A stretch of DNA of 64,000 nucleotides from Dyella lipolytica (lineage in GTDB: Bacteria; Pseudomonadota; Gammaproteobacteria; Xanthomonadales; Rhodanobacteraceae), in contig NZ_BSNQ01000005.1 of assembly GCF_030160075.1 (NCBI RefSeq), forward strand, positions 62,001 to 126,000, given 5' to 3'. Position 1 is the first letter of the stretch, and every line of letters starts with the position of its first letter. Below are positions 55,116-64,000 of this stretch, piece by piece. The translations under genes and the position numbers were made by a program. The notes beneath the pieces were generated by a model, which ran no database searches, was not told where the DNA came from, and worked only from the letters and a program-made list of their open reading frames with translations.

Positions 55116-56479
55116 ATGCCGAAAGCGCCGTGTCGGCACGGCAACAGCGCTGGCGGCAGCAATTGGCGCGTCGCGCGCAACGTGTCCATGCCGCCCAACT
55201 GCTGACCGCGGAAGGGCGCCTTCGCCGCGTCGTGGGATTGACGCTGGAAGCGGAAGGCTGCGTCGCCTCGCTGGGCTCGCGCTGTTGGGTGGATGCCGCC
55301 GACGGTACCGAACTCGATACGGAAGTGGTCGGTTTCGCCGACGAACGCTTGCTGCTGATGCCGGTTACCGAAATGCATGGTGTCTTGCCCAATGCACGCG
55401 TGCGGCCGTGCCCGCGCGTCGGCGGCCTGCCGGTAGGCGAAGCTTTGCTGGGCCGCGTCGTAGGCGCCGATGGTGTGCCGCTGGATGGCGAAGGTCCGCT
55501 ACACGCCGATGCGCACGCCCCGCTCAAGCGCGAACCGATCAACCCCATGGCACGCAAACCCATCGATGCGCCGCTCGATACCGGCGTGCGTGCGATCAAT
55601 GCATTACTCACCGTGGGCCGCGGTCAGCGACTGGGTTTGTTCGCCGGCTCCGGCGTCGGCAAGTCGACGTTGCTGGGCATGATGACGCGCTACACCGATG
55701 CCGATGTCGTAGTCGTAGGACTGATCGGCGAGCGCGGCCGCGAAGTGAAGGAATTCGTCGAACAGACGCTAGGTCACGAAGGGCGCGAACGCGCGGTGAT
55801 CGTGGCCGCGCCGGCCGATGCGCCGCCGCTCAAACGCTTGCGCGGCGCGCAATACGCCACCGCCATCGCCGAGTGGTTCCGCGATCGCGGCCAGCGCGTC
55901 TTGTTGCTGATGGATTCGCTCACCCGCTACGCGCAGGCGCAACGCGAAATCGCGCTGGCGATCGGCGAGCCGCCCGCCACGAAAGGTTATCCGCCGTCAG
56001 TCTTCGCGCTGCTGCCTGCGCTGGTCGAGCGTGCCGGCAACGATGCGGAAGGACGCGGTTCGATCACCGCTTTCTATACGGTGCTGACCGAAGGCGACGA
56101 TCATCGCCACGATCCCATCGCCGACGCGGCCCGCGCGATCTTGGACGGACACATCGTGCTGTCGCGCGACCTTGCCGAAGCCGGTCATTATCCGTCTATC
56201 GACATCGAAGCCTCGATCAGCCGCGTCATGCCGGCAGTGGTGACGAAGGAACAGATGCGCGCCGCACAGCGTTTTCGCCAGGTCTATTCCGCCTATCGCC
56301 AGCGGCAGGACCTGATCGCGGTGGGCGCGTATCAGAAAGGTTCGGATGTGCAGGTCGACCAGGCCATCGCCATGTGGCCGCGGCTGGTCCGTTTCCTGCA
56401 GCAGGAAGTCGACGAGCCCGTCGAACTGCGCGACGCGCAGGAAGGCTTGGGCGCCCTCGTCGCGGAGATCAGCGTATGA
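55112..56479 (+). CDS. fliI: FliI, flagellar export ATPase
   Basis: 455 residues from the ATG at 55112, in an ATGA overlap with fliH; longer in-frame starts lie within fliH. Walker A is AGSGVGKST (178-186), Walker B is [10 protein letters not shown] near 260, and [26 protein letters not shown] is an export-ATPase signature. It powers unfolding and delivery of substrates to the gate. Confidence 0.97.
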   Translation: MNAESAVSARQQRWRQQLARRAQRVHAAQLLTAEGRLRRVVGLTLEAEGCVASLGSRCWVDAADGTELDTEVVGFADERLLLMPVTEMHGVLPNARVRPCPRVGGLPVGEALLGRVVGADGVPLDGEGPLHADAHAPLKREPINPMARKPIDAPLDTGVRAINALLTVGRGQRLGLFAGSGVGKSTLLGMMTRYTDADVVVVGLIGERGREVKEFVEQTLGHEGRERAVIVAAPADAPPLKRLRGAQYATAIAEWFRDRGQRVLLLMDSLTRYAQAQREIALAIGEPPATKGYPPSVFALLPALVERAGNDAEGRGSITAFYTVLTEGDDHRHDPIADAARAILDGHIVLSRDLAEAGHYPSIDIEASISRVMPAVVTKEQMRAAQRFRQVYSAYRQRQDLIAVGAYQKGSDVQVDQAIAMWPRLVRFLQQEVDEPVELRDAQEGLGALVAEISV

Positions 56480-56910
56480 CATCGCGTTCGGATCGTTTGC
56501 AGCCCGCCGTCGATCAAGCGCAGCGCCGTCAGAAAGACGCGCTCCAGCGCATGGCCGAGCACCAGCAGAAGTTGGCGAATGCCGAACAGCAGTGGGAAGA
56601 ACTCAAGCGTTATCGACAGGACTACAGTCTCGGTGACGGCGGCCTGACGGTGAGCGCGCTGCTCAACCGTCAACAATTTGTCGAACGCATCGACCAGGCG
56701 ATCCTCCAGCAGGGGCGACTGATCGAACGCTTGCAACGTCAGGTCGACGCTGCGCGCGAGCGCTGGCTGCAGGCCCATGCGCGCGAAAACGCGCTGGACA
56801 CCGTGGTGGAACGCTTTCGCAAGCAGGAGCAGCAACACGAGCAGCGGCTGGAACAGGCCGACGTCGACGAGCGCATGCAGTACCGCCGCCACCGTGCCGG
56901 CACGCCATGA
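56476..56910 (+). CDS. fliJ: FliJ, export ATPase stalk/chaperone-escort protein
   Basis: 144 residues from the ATG at 56476 (ATGA overlap with fliI). It is almost all charged coiled coil: [106 protein letters not shown]. Size, composition and place right after fliI fit FliJ, the gamma-like stalk in the FliI ring. Confidence 0.92.
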   Translation: MTSRSDRLQPAVDQAQRRQKDALQRMAEHQQKLANAEQQWEELKRYRQDYSLGDGGLTVSALLNRQQFVERIDQAILQQGRLIERLQRQVDAARERWLQAHARENALDTVVERFRKQEQQHEQRLEQADVDERMQYRRHRAGTP

Positions 56911-56990
56911 AGGGCACTTGGGTCCTGGCTTGCTTCTTGCTGCATATCGGGTGAGTTCCGTTTGCGCGGATCCGAACCACATTATTCGAG

Positions 56991-58364
56991 ATGCTTATGA
57001 GCGCCGGCCCGCTACCCGCCATCCAAACGCCTAGCCCGCAAAGCGGCACCGCCAAGCCGGCGACCGCACAAGGCAGCCAGCGTGGCAGCCAGACGGCATT
57101 CGATACGCATCTGCAAAATGCGCAGCATGATCAGACGGCATCGCCCGGCGACACCCGGGCATCATCCGATCCGAACGTCGCGGATCAGAACGGCAAGAAC
57201 CAGACGCCCGGTACTCAAGTCAGCAGCAACCAGACCGGCAACGCGAAGCCTGGCGACGCGTCGACATCCGATGCATCGCAGGCCGACGCGATGACCGCGG
57301 ATAGTGAGGGCTCGTCCGTCATTGCATCGTTGGCGGGCGCGGTACTCAGTCTGATCGATCAGTCTGCTGGCGATGCCAGCAGCGGCGGTACGACGGGAAC
57401 CAAATCCACATCCGATAAACAGACGGCACAGAATGGCGGCCATTCGCCGGCCGGGCAAGCATCGTCGCCTGCGTTGCCGATCACACCGATCGTGCTGCCG
57501 TCGCCCGTCGTCCCGCCGGCATCGCCGGCGACCAAAGGCAACAGCGACAGCGCGAGCAACGCCAACGCAAGCGTCGGTATGTTTGCCGCGAACAGCAACG
57601 CAACGGCCAACGCCGGTCCAGCTACTGCACTGTCCCCCCTGGCCATACAAGAATCATCCAATACCGACACAAGCTCAGACGGTGGTGGTGCGACCAGTGA
57701 TGACGGCGGCGCAGCGAGCGCGACAGTCGATAGCAGTGCAACGTTGCCGGCCGCCGTCGATAGTACGCAAGCGTTGGCGAGCATGTTCTACACAGGCAAT
57801 CACGCGGCGTCGACCGCGACGAATACCTCGACGACGACCGGTCAAAACCAGAACACACCCGATCTCGCCGCGTTGCGTGGCGTGCTCGACACGACCGCGG
57901 TCGCGGTTTCATCGGGCACGTCGGGTACCGGAGGGCACAGCCTTGCCGTGAACTCGCCGGTCGGTTCGTCCGGTTTCGCCAGAGAACTGGGTCAGCACAT
58001 TTCCTGGCTCAGCGGACAGGAAGTGAAACAGGCGCAGATTCGCCTCAATCCGCAGGATCTTGGCCCACTGGATGTGAAAGTCAGCGTGGATCATGGCCGC
58101 GTCGACGTCGCGTTTATGACCCAGCATCCTGCCGCCACCGCTGCCGTGCAGCAGGGCTTGGATCAGCTCAATCAGATGTTGGGCGGGCAGGGCTTGTCGC
58201 TGGGTCACGCTACGGTGGGGCAGCATGCGCAGCAGCAGTTTGGCGGCCAGCAAGAGCAACATGGCGATGCGCAGGCGCCGGGCGATGCCGATGAAACTGC
58301 TGGGAATGCTGCTGCGACACTATCGGAGCGAGTAGCGGTCGGTCTCGTCGACGCTTTTGCATAG
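56991..58364 (+). CDS. fliK: FliK, hook-length control protein
   Basis: 457 residues. The first ~320 are low-complexity, rich in Ala, Ser, Thr, Asn and Gln, serving as the ruler. The conserved C-terminal domain is about 320-430 (ARELGQHISWLSGQEVKQAQIRLNPQDLGPLDVKVSVDHGRVDVAFMTQHPAATAAVQQGLDQLNQMLGGQGLSLGHATVG), which acts on FlhB to switch export from hook to filament. ATGs at 56991 and 56997 are both in frame. Eighty bases separate it from fliJ. Confidence 0.93.
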   Translation: MLMSAGPLPAIQTPSPQSGTAKPATAQGSQRGSQTAFDTHLQNAQHDQTASPGDTRASSDPNVADQNGKNQTPGTQVSSNQTGNAKPGDASTSDASQADAMTADSEGSSVIASLAGAVLSLIDQSAGDASSGGTTGTKSTSDKQTAQNGGHSPAGQASSPALPITPIVLPSPVVPPASPATKGNSDSASNANASVGMFAANSNATANAGPATALSPLAIQESSNTDTSSDGGGATSDDGGAASATVDSSATLPAAVDSTQALASMFYTGNHAASTATNTSTTTGQNQNTPDLAALRGVLDTTAVAVSSGTSGTGGHSLAVNSPVGSSGFARELGQHISWLSGQEVKQAQIRLNPQDLGPLDVKVSVDHGRVDVAFMTQHPAATAAVQQGLDQLNQMLGGQGLSLGHATVGQHAQQQFGGQQEQHGDAQAPGDADETAGNAAATLSERVAVGLVDAFA

Positions 58365-58718
58365 CTTCGCTCTTTTGCTCGTCACTCCAGCCTTTCGCCG
58401 AATCGCATTGCAACAGCAACGCTGATCAATGACGGTGAACTCTGATCGGGATCTCGCGAGCGTTGCGCTCCATCCTGGTCCGAACCTTGTGCTTGCCTCT
58501 TTTCGTTCACCGCGCATCGATGCCGTCGGATTCGCCACGCCCATCACGCGTCTGCATCCCGTCACGCGTCAATAAAACGCCATCGCGTTCTCGTCGAGCC
58601 GGGAAAAGCGCGCTGTTATGCGATCCGCGGTGATGGCACGGCGCTTGCTAAAACTCCTTTAGATAAGCCCGTTCGGTTTGAACGAGGCGCCATATTTTCA
58701 CAGGAATCGAGGTCGTTC
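58365..58718. other. Gap between fliK and fliL
   Basis: 354 bases. The right part holds the fliL sigma-54 promoter. Upstream of it is a direct repeat TCACGCGTC at 58544-58552 and 58562-58570, 18 bases apart, about 65 bases before the promoter, where an activator site could lie; no known FleQ box was recognised. No gene is seen in this stretch. Confidence 0.5.
58634..58649 (+). promoter_or_regulatory. Sigma-54 promoter of the fliL operon
   Basis: TGGCACGGCGCTTGCT is a full match to the TGGCACG-N4-TTGCT form. Transcription would start near 58661, about 58 bases before the fliL ATG, and should cover fliLMNOPQR-flhB. Confidence 0.93.
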
Positions 58719-59216
58719 ATGGCTAGCGCCGACAATGTTCAGGAAGAGGTGCCGGTCGTCGCCAAGAAGGGCGGCGGTCGCACGATGATGGTGATCGGAG
58801 TGCTCGTATTGTTGCTGCTCGGTGGGGGTGCCTACGCGCTGACGGCTCGTTCGCATGCGACGAAAGCCGGTGCGGAAACGGTGAATGCACCGAAGGCGCC
58901 CGAATTGTTCTTGCCACTCGATCCGGCTTTCGTGGTGAATTTCCAGGACCAGGATTCCACCCGCTACCTGCAGGTCGGCGTGACGGTGATGACGCACGAC
59001 CCGGCCGCGGTACAGGCCATGAAGGATAGCGATCCGGTGATCCGCAACGCGCTGGTGATGCTGTTCAGCGGTCAGACCTATGCCGGCCTGAGCGACACCG
59101 CCGGCAAGGTGAAGCTGCAGGCGAAGGCGCTCGACGCCGTGCGCAAGATCGTGGCCGACAAGACCGGCAAGCCGGATGTCGATGCCTTGTATTTCACCAG
59201 CTTCGTGATGCAGTAA
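58719..59216 (+). CDS. fliL: FliL, stator-associated membrane protein
   Basis: 165 residues with one membrane helix (about 22-44, MMVIGVLVLLLLGGGAYAL) and a periplasmic domain containing FLPLDPAFVVNFQDQDSTRYLQVGVTVMTHDPAAVQAMKDSDPVIRNALVMLFSGQTYAGLSDTAGKVKLQAKALDAVRKIV, typical of FliL. It sits by the stator units and supports torque. First gene after the sigma-54 promoter. Confidence 0.95.
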   Translation: MASADNVQEEVPVVAKKGGGRTMMVIGVLVLLLLGGGAYALTARSHATKAGAETVNAPKAPELFLPLDPAFVVNFQDQDSTRYLQVGVTVMTHDPAAVQAMKDSDPVIRNALVMLFSGQTYAGLSDTAGKVKLQAKALDAVRKIVADKTGKPDVDALYFTSFVMQ

Positions 59217-59229
59217 CGGGGATTTCGCG

Positions 59230-60246
59230 ATGAGCGACCTGCTTTCCCAGGAAGAGATCGACGCCCTGCTCAACGGGGTGGACGACGGTAAGATCGAAAC
59301 CGAAAACGACGTGCCGCCGCCGCCGGGCACGGTGCTCGATTTCGACTTCACCCAGCAGGACCGCATCGTGCGCGGTCGCCTGCCCACCCTCGAAATGATC
59401 AACGACCGTTTCGCGCGGTTCTTCCGCACCGCGCTGTTCGGCGTGCTGCGCAAGACCTGCGAAGTATCCGTGCTCGGCGTGAAGATGCTGAAGTTCAGCG
59501 AATATGTGCATGGCCTCGCCGTGCCCAGCAATCTCAATCTGATCCGCTTGAAGCCTTTGCGCGGCACCGCGCTGGCGGTGATGGAACCGCGGCTGGTGTT
59601 CACCGTGATCGACAATTTCTTCGGCGGCGACGGGCGCTATCACGCGCGCATCGAAGGTCGCGACTTCACCCCCACCGAAAACCGGGTGATCCAGATTCTG
59701 CTCAAAGAAGTATTCGCTTCGATGACCGAGGCCTGGGCGCCGGTGATGCCGGTGCATTTTGAATTCCTGAACTCCGAGATCAATCCGCAATTCGCGAATA
59801 TCGTCAGTCCGACGGAAACCGTGGTGGTATCGCGGTTCCACGTCGAGCTGGATGGCGGTGGCGGCGAAGTGCACCTGACGCTGCCGTATTCGATGGTCGA
59901 ACCGATCCGCACCATGCTCGATGCCGGTGTGCAAAGCGATCGCATGGGCGAGCGTGACGAGCGCTGGATTCATTGCCTGCACGATGAAGTGATGGACGCC
60001 GAAGTCGAGCTCAGTTCGCTGTTGCTGGAAACACAGATCAACATCGGCGAATTCCTGGGTCTGCGCGTCGGCGACGTGCTTCCGATCAGCTTGCCCGATG
60101 TCACCACGATCTTCGCGGAAGACGTGCCCATATTCCGCGGTCACTACGGCCAGACCAACGGCCGCTATGCCGTGCGCTACAAGGTTCCGGCCGGTCGCCG
60201 CGCGCCACTTCCTTCTTTCGATTTCACTCAAGAAAAAATCTCATGA
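59230..60246 (+). CDS. fliM: FliM, motor switch protein
   Basis: 338 residues. It starts SDLLSQEEIDALLNGV, the CheY-P-binding peptide. LDFDFTQQDRIVRGRLPTLEMINDRFARFFRTALF and FTVIDNFFGGDGR mark the middle domain; the C-terminal SpoA-like domain includes VGDVLPISLPDVTTIFAEDVPIFRGHYGQTNGRYAVR. Overlaps fliN by four bases (ATGA). Confidence 0.97.
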   Translation: MSDLLSQEEIDALLNGVDDGKIETENDVPPPPGTVLDFDFTQQDRIVRGRLPTLEMINDRFARFFRTALFGVLRKTCEVSVLGVKMLKFSEYVHGLAVPSNLNLIRLKPLRGTALAVMEPRLVFTVIDNFFGGDGRYHARIEGRDFTPTENRVIQILLKEVFASMTEAWAPVMPVHFEFLNSEINPQFANIVSPTETVVVSRFHVELDGGGGEVHLTLPYSMVEPIRTMLDAGVQSDRMGERDERWIHCLHDEVMDAEVELSSLLLETQINIGEFLGLRVGDVLPISLPDVTTIFAEDVPIFRGHYGQTNGRYAVRYKVPAGRRAPLPSFDFTQEKIS

Positions 60247-60611
60247 ATCAGAGCATCGATACCGCACCCGGCAGCAACGCCTTAGTGAAAAACGGCGAGC
60301 GTCCTCTTGAGTTCGACACCTTGAACGAAGGCGCCGGTGAAGCCGCCGCCGACGTCAGCCTGGACATGATCCTCGATGTGCCGGTGACGCTGGCGATGGA
60401 AGTCGGCCGCACCCGCATCAGCATCCGCAATCTGCTGCAGCTCAATCAGGGCTCGGTGGTGGAACTGGATCGCGCGGCAGGCGAACCGCTGGACGTGTTC
60501 GTCAACGGCACACTGGTGGCGCATGGCGAAGTGGTCGTCATCAACGAGAAGTTCGGTATTCGGCTGACCGACGTGATCAGCCCCGCCGAACGGGTGCGCA
60601 AGCTGCGATGA
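60243..60611 (+). CDS. fliN: FliN, motor switch protein
   Basis: 122 residues. [83 protein letters not shown] is the full SpoA domain of FliN. It builds the lower C ring and docks FliH. Overlaps fliM and fliO by four bases each. Confidence 0.97.
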   Translation: MNQSIDTAPGSNALVKNGERPLEFDTLNEGAGEAAADVSLDMILDVPVTLAMEVGRTRISIRNLLQLNQGSVVELDRAAGEPLDVFVNGTLVAHGEVVVINEKFGIRLTDVISPAERVRKLR

Positions 60612-60994
60612 GCCATGTATGGACCACACTGGCGCGCGCGCCGATGGCGAGCGTGCCCGATATCAACGTCACCGGCGAACTGATTCGGGTGGTGCTGAGC
60701 CTGGGTGGCATCGTGGTGCTGATCTTCGCCGCCGGTTGGTTGACCCGTCGCCTGCAGTCGCGCCAGTTCATCGGTGGACGCCGCCTGCGCTGTATCGAGT
60801 CGATGCCGATCAGTGCGCGCGAGCGTGTGCTGTTGATCGAAGCAGACGGCAAACGTTTGCTGGTGGGTGTGGGTGCGGGCGGTGTGCGCGCACTGCATGT
60901 CTACGAAGGCGCATCGCCGGTCGCAGAGACGCAGAGCCCTGTCGTGGTCACTCCATTCGCGGAATTGCTTGGACGCCTGGGGCGAAAGTCATGA
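60608..60994 (+). CDS. fliO: FliO, export-gate assembly protein
   Basis: 128 residues with one membrane helix ([24 protein letters not shown], about 20-43) and a cytoplasmic part with [43 protein letters not shown], the FliO pattern. It assists FliP ring assembly. ATGA overlaps on both sides. Confidence 0.92.
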   Translation: MSHVWTTLARAPMASVPDINVTGELIRVVLSLGGIVVLIFAAGWLTRRLQSRQFIGGRRLRCIESMPISARERVLLIEADGKRLLVGVGAGGVRALHVYEGASPVAETQSPVVVTPFAELLGRLGRKS

Positions 60995-61806
60995 AGACGT
61001 TGCTGGGTCGACTGTTGATCGTTTTCCTGCTCGCACTGGCTTCCATGGGCGCACAGGCGGCGACAACAACCAGCACTTCCGCCTCCACGGCGATGACGCC
61101 GATTGCACCTATCGCGCCGATCTCCCAGTCCGCGGGCATTCCCGTTCTAACCGTGCAGAACGCAGGTGCGGGCCAGAACTGGAGCCTGTCGTTGCAGGTC
61201 GTGGCACTGATGACGGTGCTCACCATGCTGCCGGCCGTGTTGCTGATGATGACTTCGTTCACGCGCATCATCATCGTGCTGAGTTTTTTGCGCCAGGCAC
61301 TCGCGACGCAGTCCACACCGCCCAACCAAGTGCTGTTGGGGTTGGCCTTGTTCCTGACTATGTTCGTGATGTCGCCGGTGCTCAGTCGCGCCTACCAGGA
61401 CGGCGTCAAACCGTACATGGATCACCACATGAGCGCGGAGGACGCGCTTCCTGCGGCCACCGCGCCGTTCAAGCACTTCATGCTCGATCAGACGCGCGAT
61501 GCGGATCTGCAGCTCTTTACGCATTTGGCGAAGGAGCAGCCGTATGCCAGTAAGGAAGACGTGCCGTTCCGAGTGGCGATGCCAGCCTTCGTCACCAGTG
61601 AATTGAAGACGGCCTTCCAGATGGGCTTTCTGCTTTTCATTCCGTTCCTGGTGATCGACCTGGTAGTGGCCAGCGTCCTCATGTCGATGGGCATGGCGAT
61701 GGTATCGCCGTCGATCATCTCGCTGCCCTTCAAGATCATGTTGTTCGTGATGGTCGACGGTTGGTCGTTGCTGATCGGCACGCTGGCGGGGAGTTTCTAC
61801 ACATGA
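60991..61806 (+). CDS. fliP: FliP, export-gate protein
   Basis: 271 residues from the ATG at 60991 in the fliO stop; longer in-frame starts lie in fliO. A cleavable signal peptide ends near SMGAQA. Core motifs are [49 protein letters not shown] and [45 protein letters not shown]. It forms the pentameric pore with FliR and FliQ. Confidence 0.97.
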   Translation: MKTLLGRLLIVFLLALASMGAQAATTTSTSASTAMTPIAPIAPISQSAGIPVLTVQNAGAGQNWSLSLQVVALMTVLTMLPAVLLMMTSFTRIIIVLSFLRQALATQSTPPNQVLLGLALFLTMFVMSPVLSRAYQDGVKPYMDHHMSAEDALPAATAPFKHFMLDQTRDADLQLFTHLAKEQPYASKEDVPFRVAMPAFVTSELKTAFQMGFLLFIPFLVIDLVVASVLMSMGMAMVSPSIISLPFKIMLFVMVDGWSLLIGTLAGSFYT

Positions 61807-62072
61807 CGCCGGAATGGGTGATCAACTTCGGCCAGCACGCCATGTATGTGGCGATGATGGTGGCCGCGCCGCTGTTGCTGACGGCGCTGCTGGTGGGCCT
61901 GTTGGTCGGCATCATTCAGGCAGCCACGCAGATTCATGAGATGACGCTGAGCTTCATCCCGAAGCTGCTGGCGATGGCGCTCGTGGGCTTGTTGGTGGGG
62001 CCGTGGATGCTGCGTACGCTGATGCAGTTCACGCACGACGTCATTGTCGGTTTGCCCGGGGCGATCAAATGA
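61803..62072 (+). CDS. fliQ: FliQ, export-gate protein
   Basis: 89 residues from the ATG at 61803 (ATGA overlap with fliP). Two membrane helices: [57 protein letters not shown], the typical FliQ layout with the Q-A-A-T-Q-I-x-E-x-T-L loop. Confidence 0.96.
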   Translation: MTPEWVINFGQHAMYVAMMVAAPLLLTALLVGLLVGIIQAATQIHEMTLSFIPKLLAMALVGLLVGPWMLRTLMQFTHDVIVGLPGAIK

Positions 62073-62836
62073 ATGTGGAGATGTCGGCGCTGATTTATTG
62101 GCTGTCCGGCATGCTCTGGGCGCTAGGCCGCGTCGGCGGCTTCTGCATGGTGGCGCCGATTTTTAGTGCCGCGGTGATGCCGGCGCGGCTCCGCGTCGCG
62201 ATTGTCGTCGTGCTCACCATGGTGTTGTCGCCGTTGGCGCCCACGCAGCTGGACCTGTTCAGTGCGACCGGCGCCGCGACGATGGTGTCGCAGATACTGA
62301 TCGGCGGCAGCATCGGCTTTGTTTTGCAGCTGATTTTCCAGGCGGTTTCTTATGGCGGCATTCTGATCGGCCAGAGCATGGGGCTGGGGTTCGCCGAATT
62401 GGTCAACCCGATGACCAACACCAGCGTACCGGTGCTGGGGCAGTTCTATCTGGTGATGGTGACCATGCTGTTTCTGGCGATGGATGGCCATCTCCGGGTG
62501 ATCTCGCTGCTGGCCGAGAGTTTTCGCGGACTCCCGCCCGGCGCGAATGGCATCGATGAAAAATCGCTCTTCGCCATCGTGCTTGCGGGAGGCGATGTGT
62601 TCTCCGGTGCCTTGCGCGTGGCGTTGCCAGCGATGACGGCGCTATTGCTGGTGAACATCGGCTTCGCCGCGACCAGTCGCGCGTCGCCATCGATGAACCT
62701 GTTCGCCGTCGGTTTTCCGATCAGCATCTGCATGGGCTTCATCGCACTGTGGCTGGCCATGCGTGGACTGGCGAGCGCTTACAGCACGCTGCAGACCGCA
62801 GGCTGGAGCTTGATGCAGCACTTGGCTGGGTTCTGA
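62069..62836 (+). CDS. fliR: FliR, export-gate protein
   Basis: 255 residues from the ATG at 62069 (ATGA overlap with fliQ). About six helices; landmarks are RVGGFCMVAPIFSAAVMPARLRVAIVVVLTMVLSP, GGSIGFVLQLIFQAVSYGGILIGQSMGLGFAELVNPMTN and AVGFPISICMGFIALWLAMRGL. It completes the FliPQR core. Confidence 0.96.
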   Translation: MNVEMSALIYWLSGMLWALGRVGGFCMVAPIFSAAVMPARLRVAIVVVLTMVLSPLAPTQLDLFSATGAATMVSQILIGGSIGFVLQLIFQAVSYGGILIGQSMGLGFAELVNPMTNTSVPVLGQFYLVMVTMLFLAMDGHLRVISLLAESFRGLPPGANGIDEKSLFAIVLAGGDVFSGALRVALPAMTALLLVNIGFAATSRASPSMNLFAVGFPISICMGFIALWLAMRGLASAYSTLQTAGWSLMQHLAGF

Positions 62837-62845
62837 GGAACAGCC

Positions 62846-63985
62846 ATGGCCGATACGGAAAATGAAGATCGCACCGAACGAGCGTCGGAAAAACGCCTGC
62901 AGGAAGCGCGCGATAAAGGCGATGTCCCGCGCTCGCGCGATCTGTCGGGTGCCACGGTCGTGCTGGCGGGAGCGGCCATCATGTTGTGGGGCAGCTCGGC
63001 CATGTATGCGCACATGCAACACATCTATGCGCTCGGCCTGGGTTATTCGCGCGAGGCTTTGTTTAGCGATCATCTCACCACACGCGTGCTGAGCATCGCA
63101 GTGCGTGAAGTAGTGGCGTTGTTGACGCCGATATTCACCGCGACGCTGATGGCCGCGGTGGGATCCACGGTGGCGCTCGGTGGCTTGAGTTTCAGCTCGG
63201 AAGCACTGGTGCCGAAATTCGAACGGCTCGATCCGATCGCGGGCTTGGGTCGCTTGTTCTCGCTCAACGGACTGGTCGAGCTCGCCAAGTCGTTGGTGAA
63301 GGTGGTTTTCCTCGGTATCGCGCTGGTTTTGCTGTTGCGCCATGACGAATCCGCCGTGATGGCCACCGGCAGCGGCACGGTGAGCAGCGGCGTTGGCGAA
63401 TCGCTTTCTCTAGTGGCGCATGCGGCCCTGTTGTTCGCGGTGATTCTTGGCGTGATCGGTGGCTTCGACGCGGTATGGCAGCGCTTCGACTACGGGCGCC
63501 GCCATCGCATGTCCAAGCAGGAAGTCAAGGACGAGCACAAGGAAACCGAAGGCAATCCGCAGCTGAAAGGCCGCATTCGGCAGATGCAGCAGCAGCTGGC
63601 ACGGCGACGCATGATCCAGGAAGTGCCCAAGGCGGATGTGATCGTGGTCAACCCCACGCACTTCGCCGTTGCGCTGCGCTACGACGATGCACGGATGCGC
63701 GCACCGCGCGTCGTCGCCAAAGGTGCCGACGTGCTGGCCCAGCAGATTCGCCTGGTGGCGTCCGCCCACAACATTCCCTTGGTCGAGGCGCCGCCATTGG
63801 CGCGCGCGCTGTACGCCACCACCGATCTCGGCCACGAAATTCCAGCCGCGCTCTATGTGGCGGTCGCGCAGATCCTCGCCTACGTCTATCAGTTGAAACA
63901 GGCCGTCGAACGCGGCGTGCCTGCTCCCTCGGTACCGAAGCCGGATGTCGATCCCGAGCTGCAGGGCCGCTACCGCGAAACGTAA
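62846..63985 (+). CDS. flhB: FlhB, export-gate substrate-specificity switch
   Basis: 379 residues. N-terminal ENEDRTERASEKRLQEARDKGDVPRSRDLSG is the family start; four membrane helices occupy about 30-215; the linker RRHRMSKQEVKDEHKETEGNPQLKGRIRQ leads to the autocleavage motif NPTH with Asn269-Pro270, followed by FAVALRYDDARMRAPRVVAKGADVLAQQIR. Cleavage there and FliK binding switch export from hook to filament subunits. Only nine bases separate it from fliR. flhA would be expected just beyond the window. Confidence 0.97.
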   Translation: MADTENEDRTERASEKRLQEARDKGDVPRSRDLSGATVVLAGAAIMLWGSSAMYAHMQHIYALGLGYSREALFSDHLTTRVLSIAVREVVALLTPIFTATLMAAVGSTVALGGLSFSSEALVPKFERLDPIAGLGRLFSLNGLVELAKSLVKVVFLGIALVLLLRHDESAVMATGSGTVSSGVGESLSLVAHAALLFAVILGVIGGFDAVWQRFDYGRRHRMSKQEVKDEHKETEGNPQLKGRIRQMQQQLARRRMIQEVPKADVIVVNPTHFAVALRYDDARMRAPRVVAKGADVLAQQIRLVASAHNIPLVEAPPLARALYATTDLGHEIPAALYVAVAQILAYVYQLKQAVERGVPAPSVPKPDVDPELQGRYRET

Positions 63986-64000
63986 TGCAGTAACCCACCA

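Overview
The window reads as a chromosomal segment of a GC-rich gammaproteobacterium. TonB-dependent receptors next to glycoside hydrolases, a FleQ-controlled polar-type flagellar cluster, and the family-typical non-coding repeat near 23.05 kb point to the Xanthomonadales/Lysobacterales, perhaps Rhodanobacteraceae (Dyella, Rhodanobacter, Frateuria). The taxon is inferred from gene content only.

Left third (1-22 kb), metabolism and transport. The 3' end of a glucokinase-type sugar kinase is followed by a TonB-dependent receptor, a GH9 hydrolase and a GH20 beta-N-acetylhexosaminidase, which looks like a locus for importing, cutting and phosphorylating an amino-sugar or chito-oligosaccharide. 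Next is a two-gene unit, a YhhN/TMEM86-type lysoplasmalogenase plus an alkylglycerol-monooxygenase-like hydroxylase, which suggests ether-lipid turnover. Then come a DoxX protein, a large YfhO-like membrane protein, a Kup potassium transporter, a second TonB-dependent receptor, an APC amino-acid permease and an M61 peptidase.

Right two thirds (21.8-64 kb), flagellum and chemotaxis. A sigma-28-preceded HDOD gene faces a minus-strand block: soluble MCP, flgA, flgM, flgN, and a degenerate EAL-HDOD gene. cheV is divergent from this block. Then follow flgBCDEFGHIJKL; a minus-strand pair made of a small methyltransferase and a 1666-residue multi-domain glycosyltransferase/methyltransferase; then fliC, fliD, fliS, a fliT-like gene, an atypical PilZ gene, fleQ, fliEFGHIJK and fliLMNOPQR-flhB. 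The window stops 15 bases after flhB, where flhA would be expected.

Regulation can be read by eye. Five near-perfect sigma-54 promoters (TGGCAY-like, ending TTGCT) lie before the MCP-flgA unit, flgB, the giant glycosyltransferase, fliE and fliL. Five sigma-28 promoters (four-base -35, exactly 15 bases, GCCGA-type -10) lie before the HDOD gene, flgM, the MCP, cheV and fliC. This fits the FleQ/RpoN to FliA hierarchy. The most interesting element is the giant glycan-modification enzyme: it sits between flgL and fliC and has its own sigma-54 promoter, so it is a strong candidate for a single-polypeptide flagellin glycan assembly machine. No tRNA, rRNA, CRISPR array or insertion sequence was seen.
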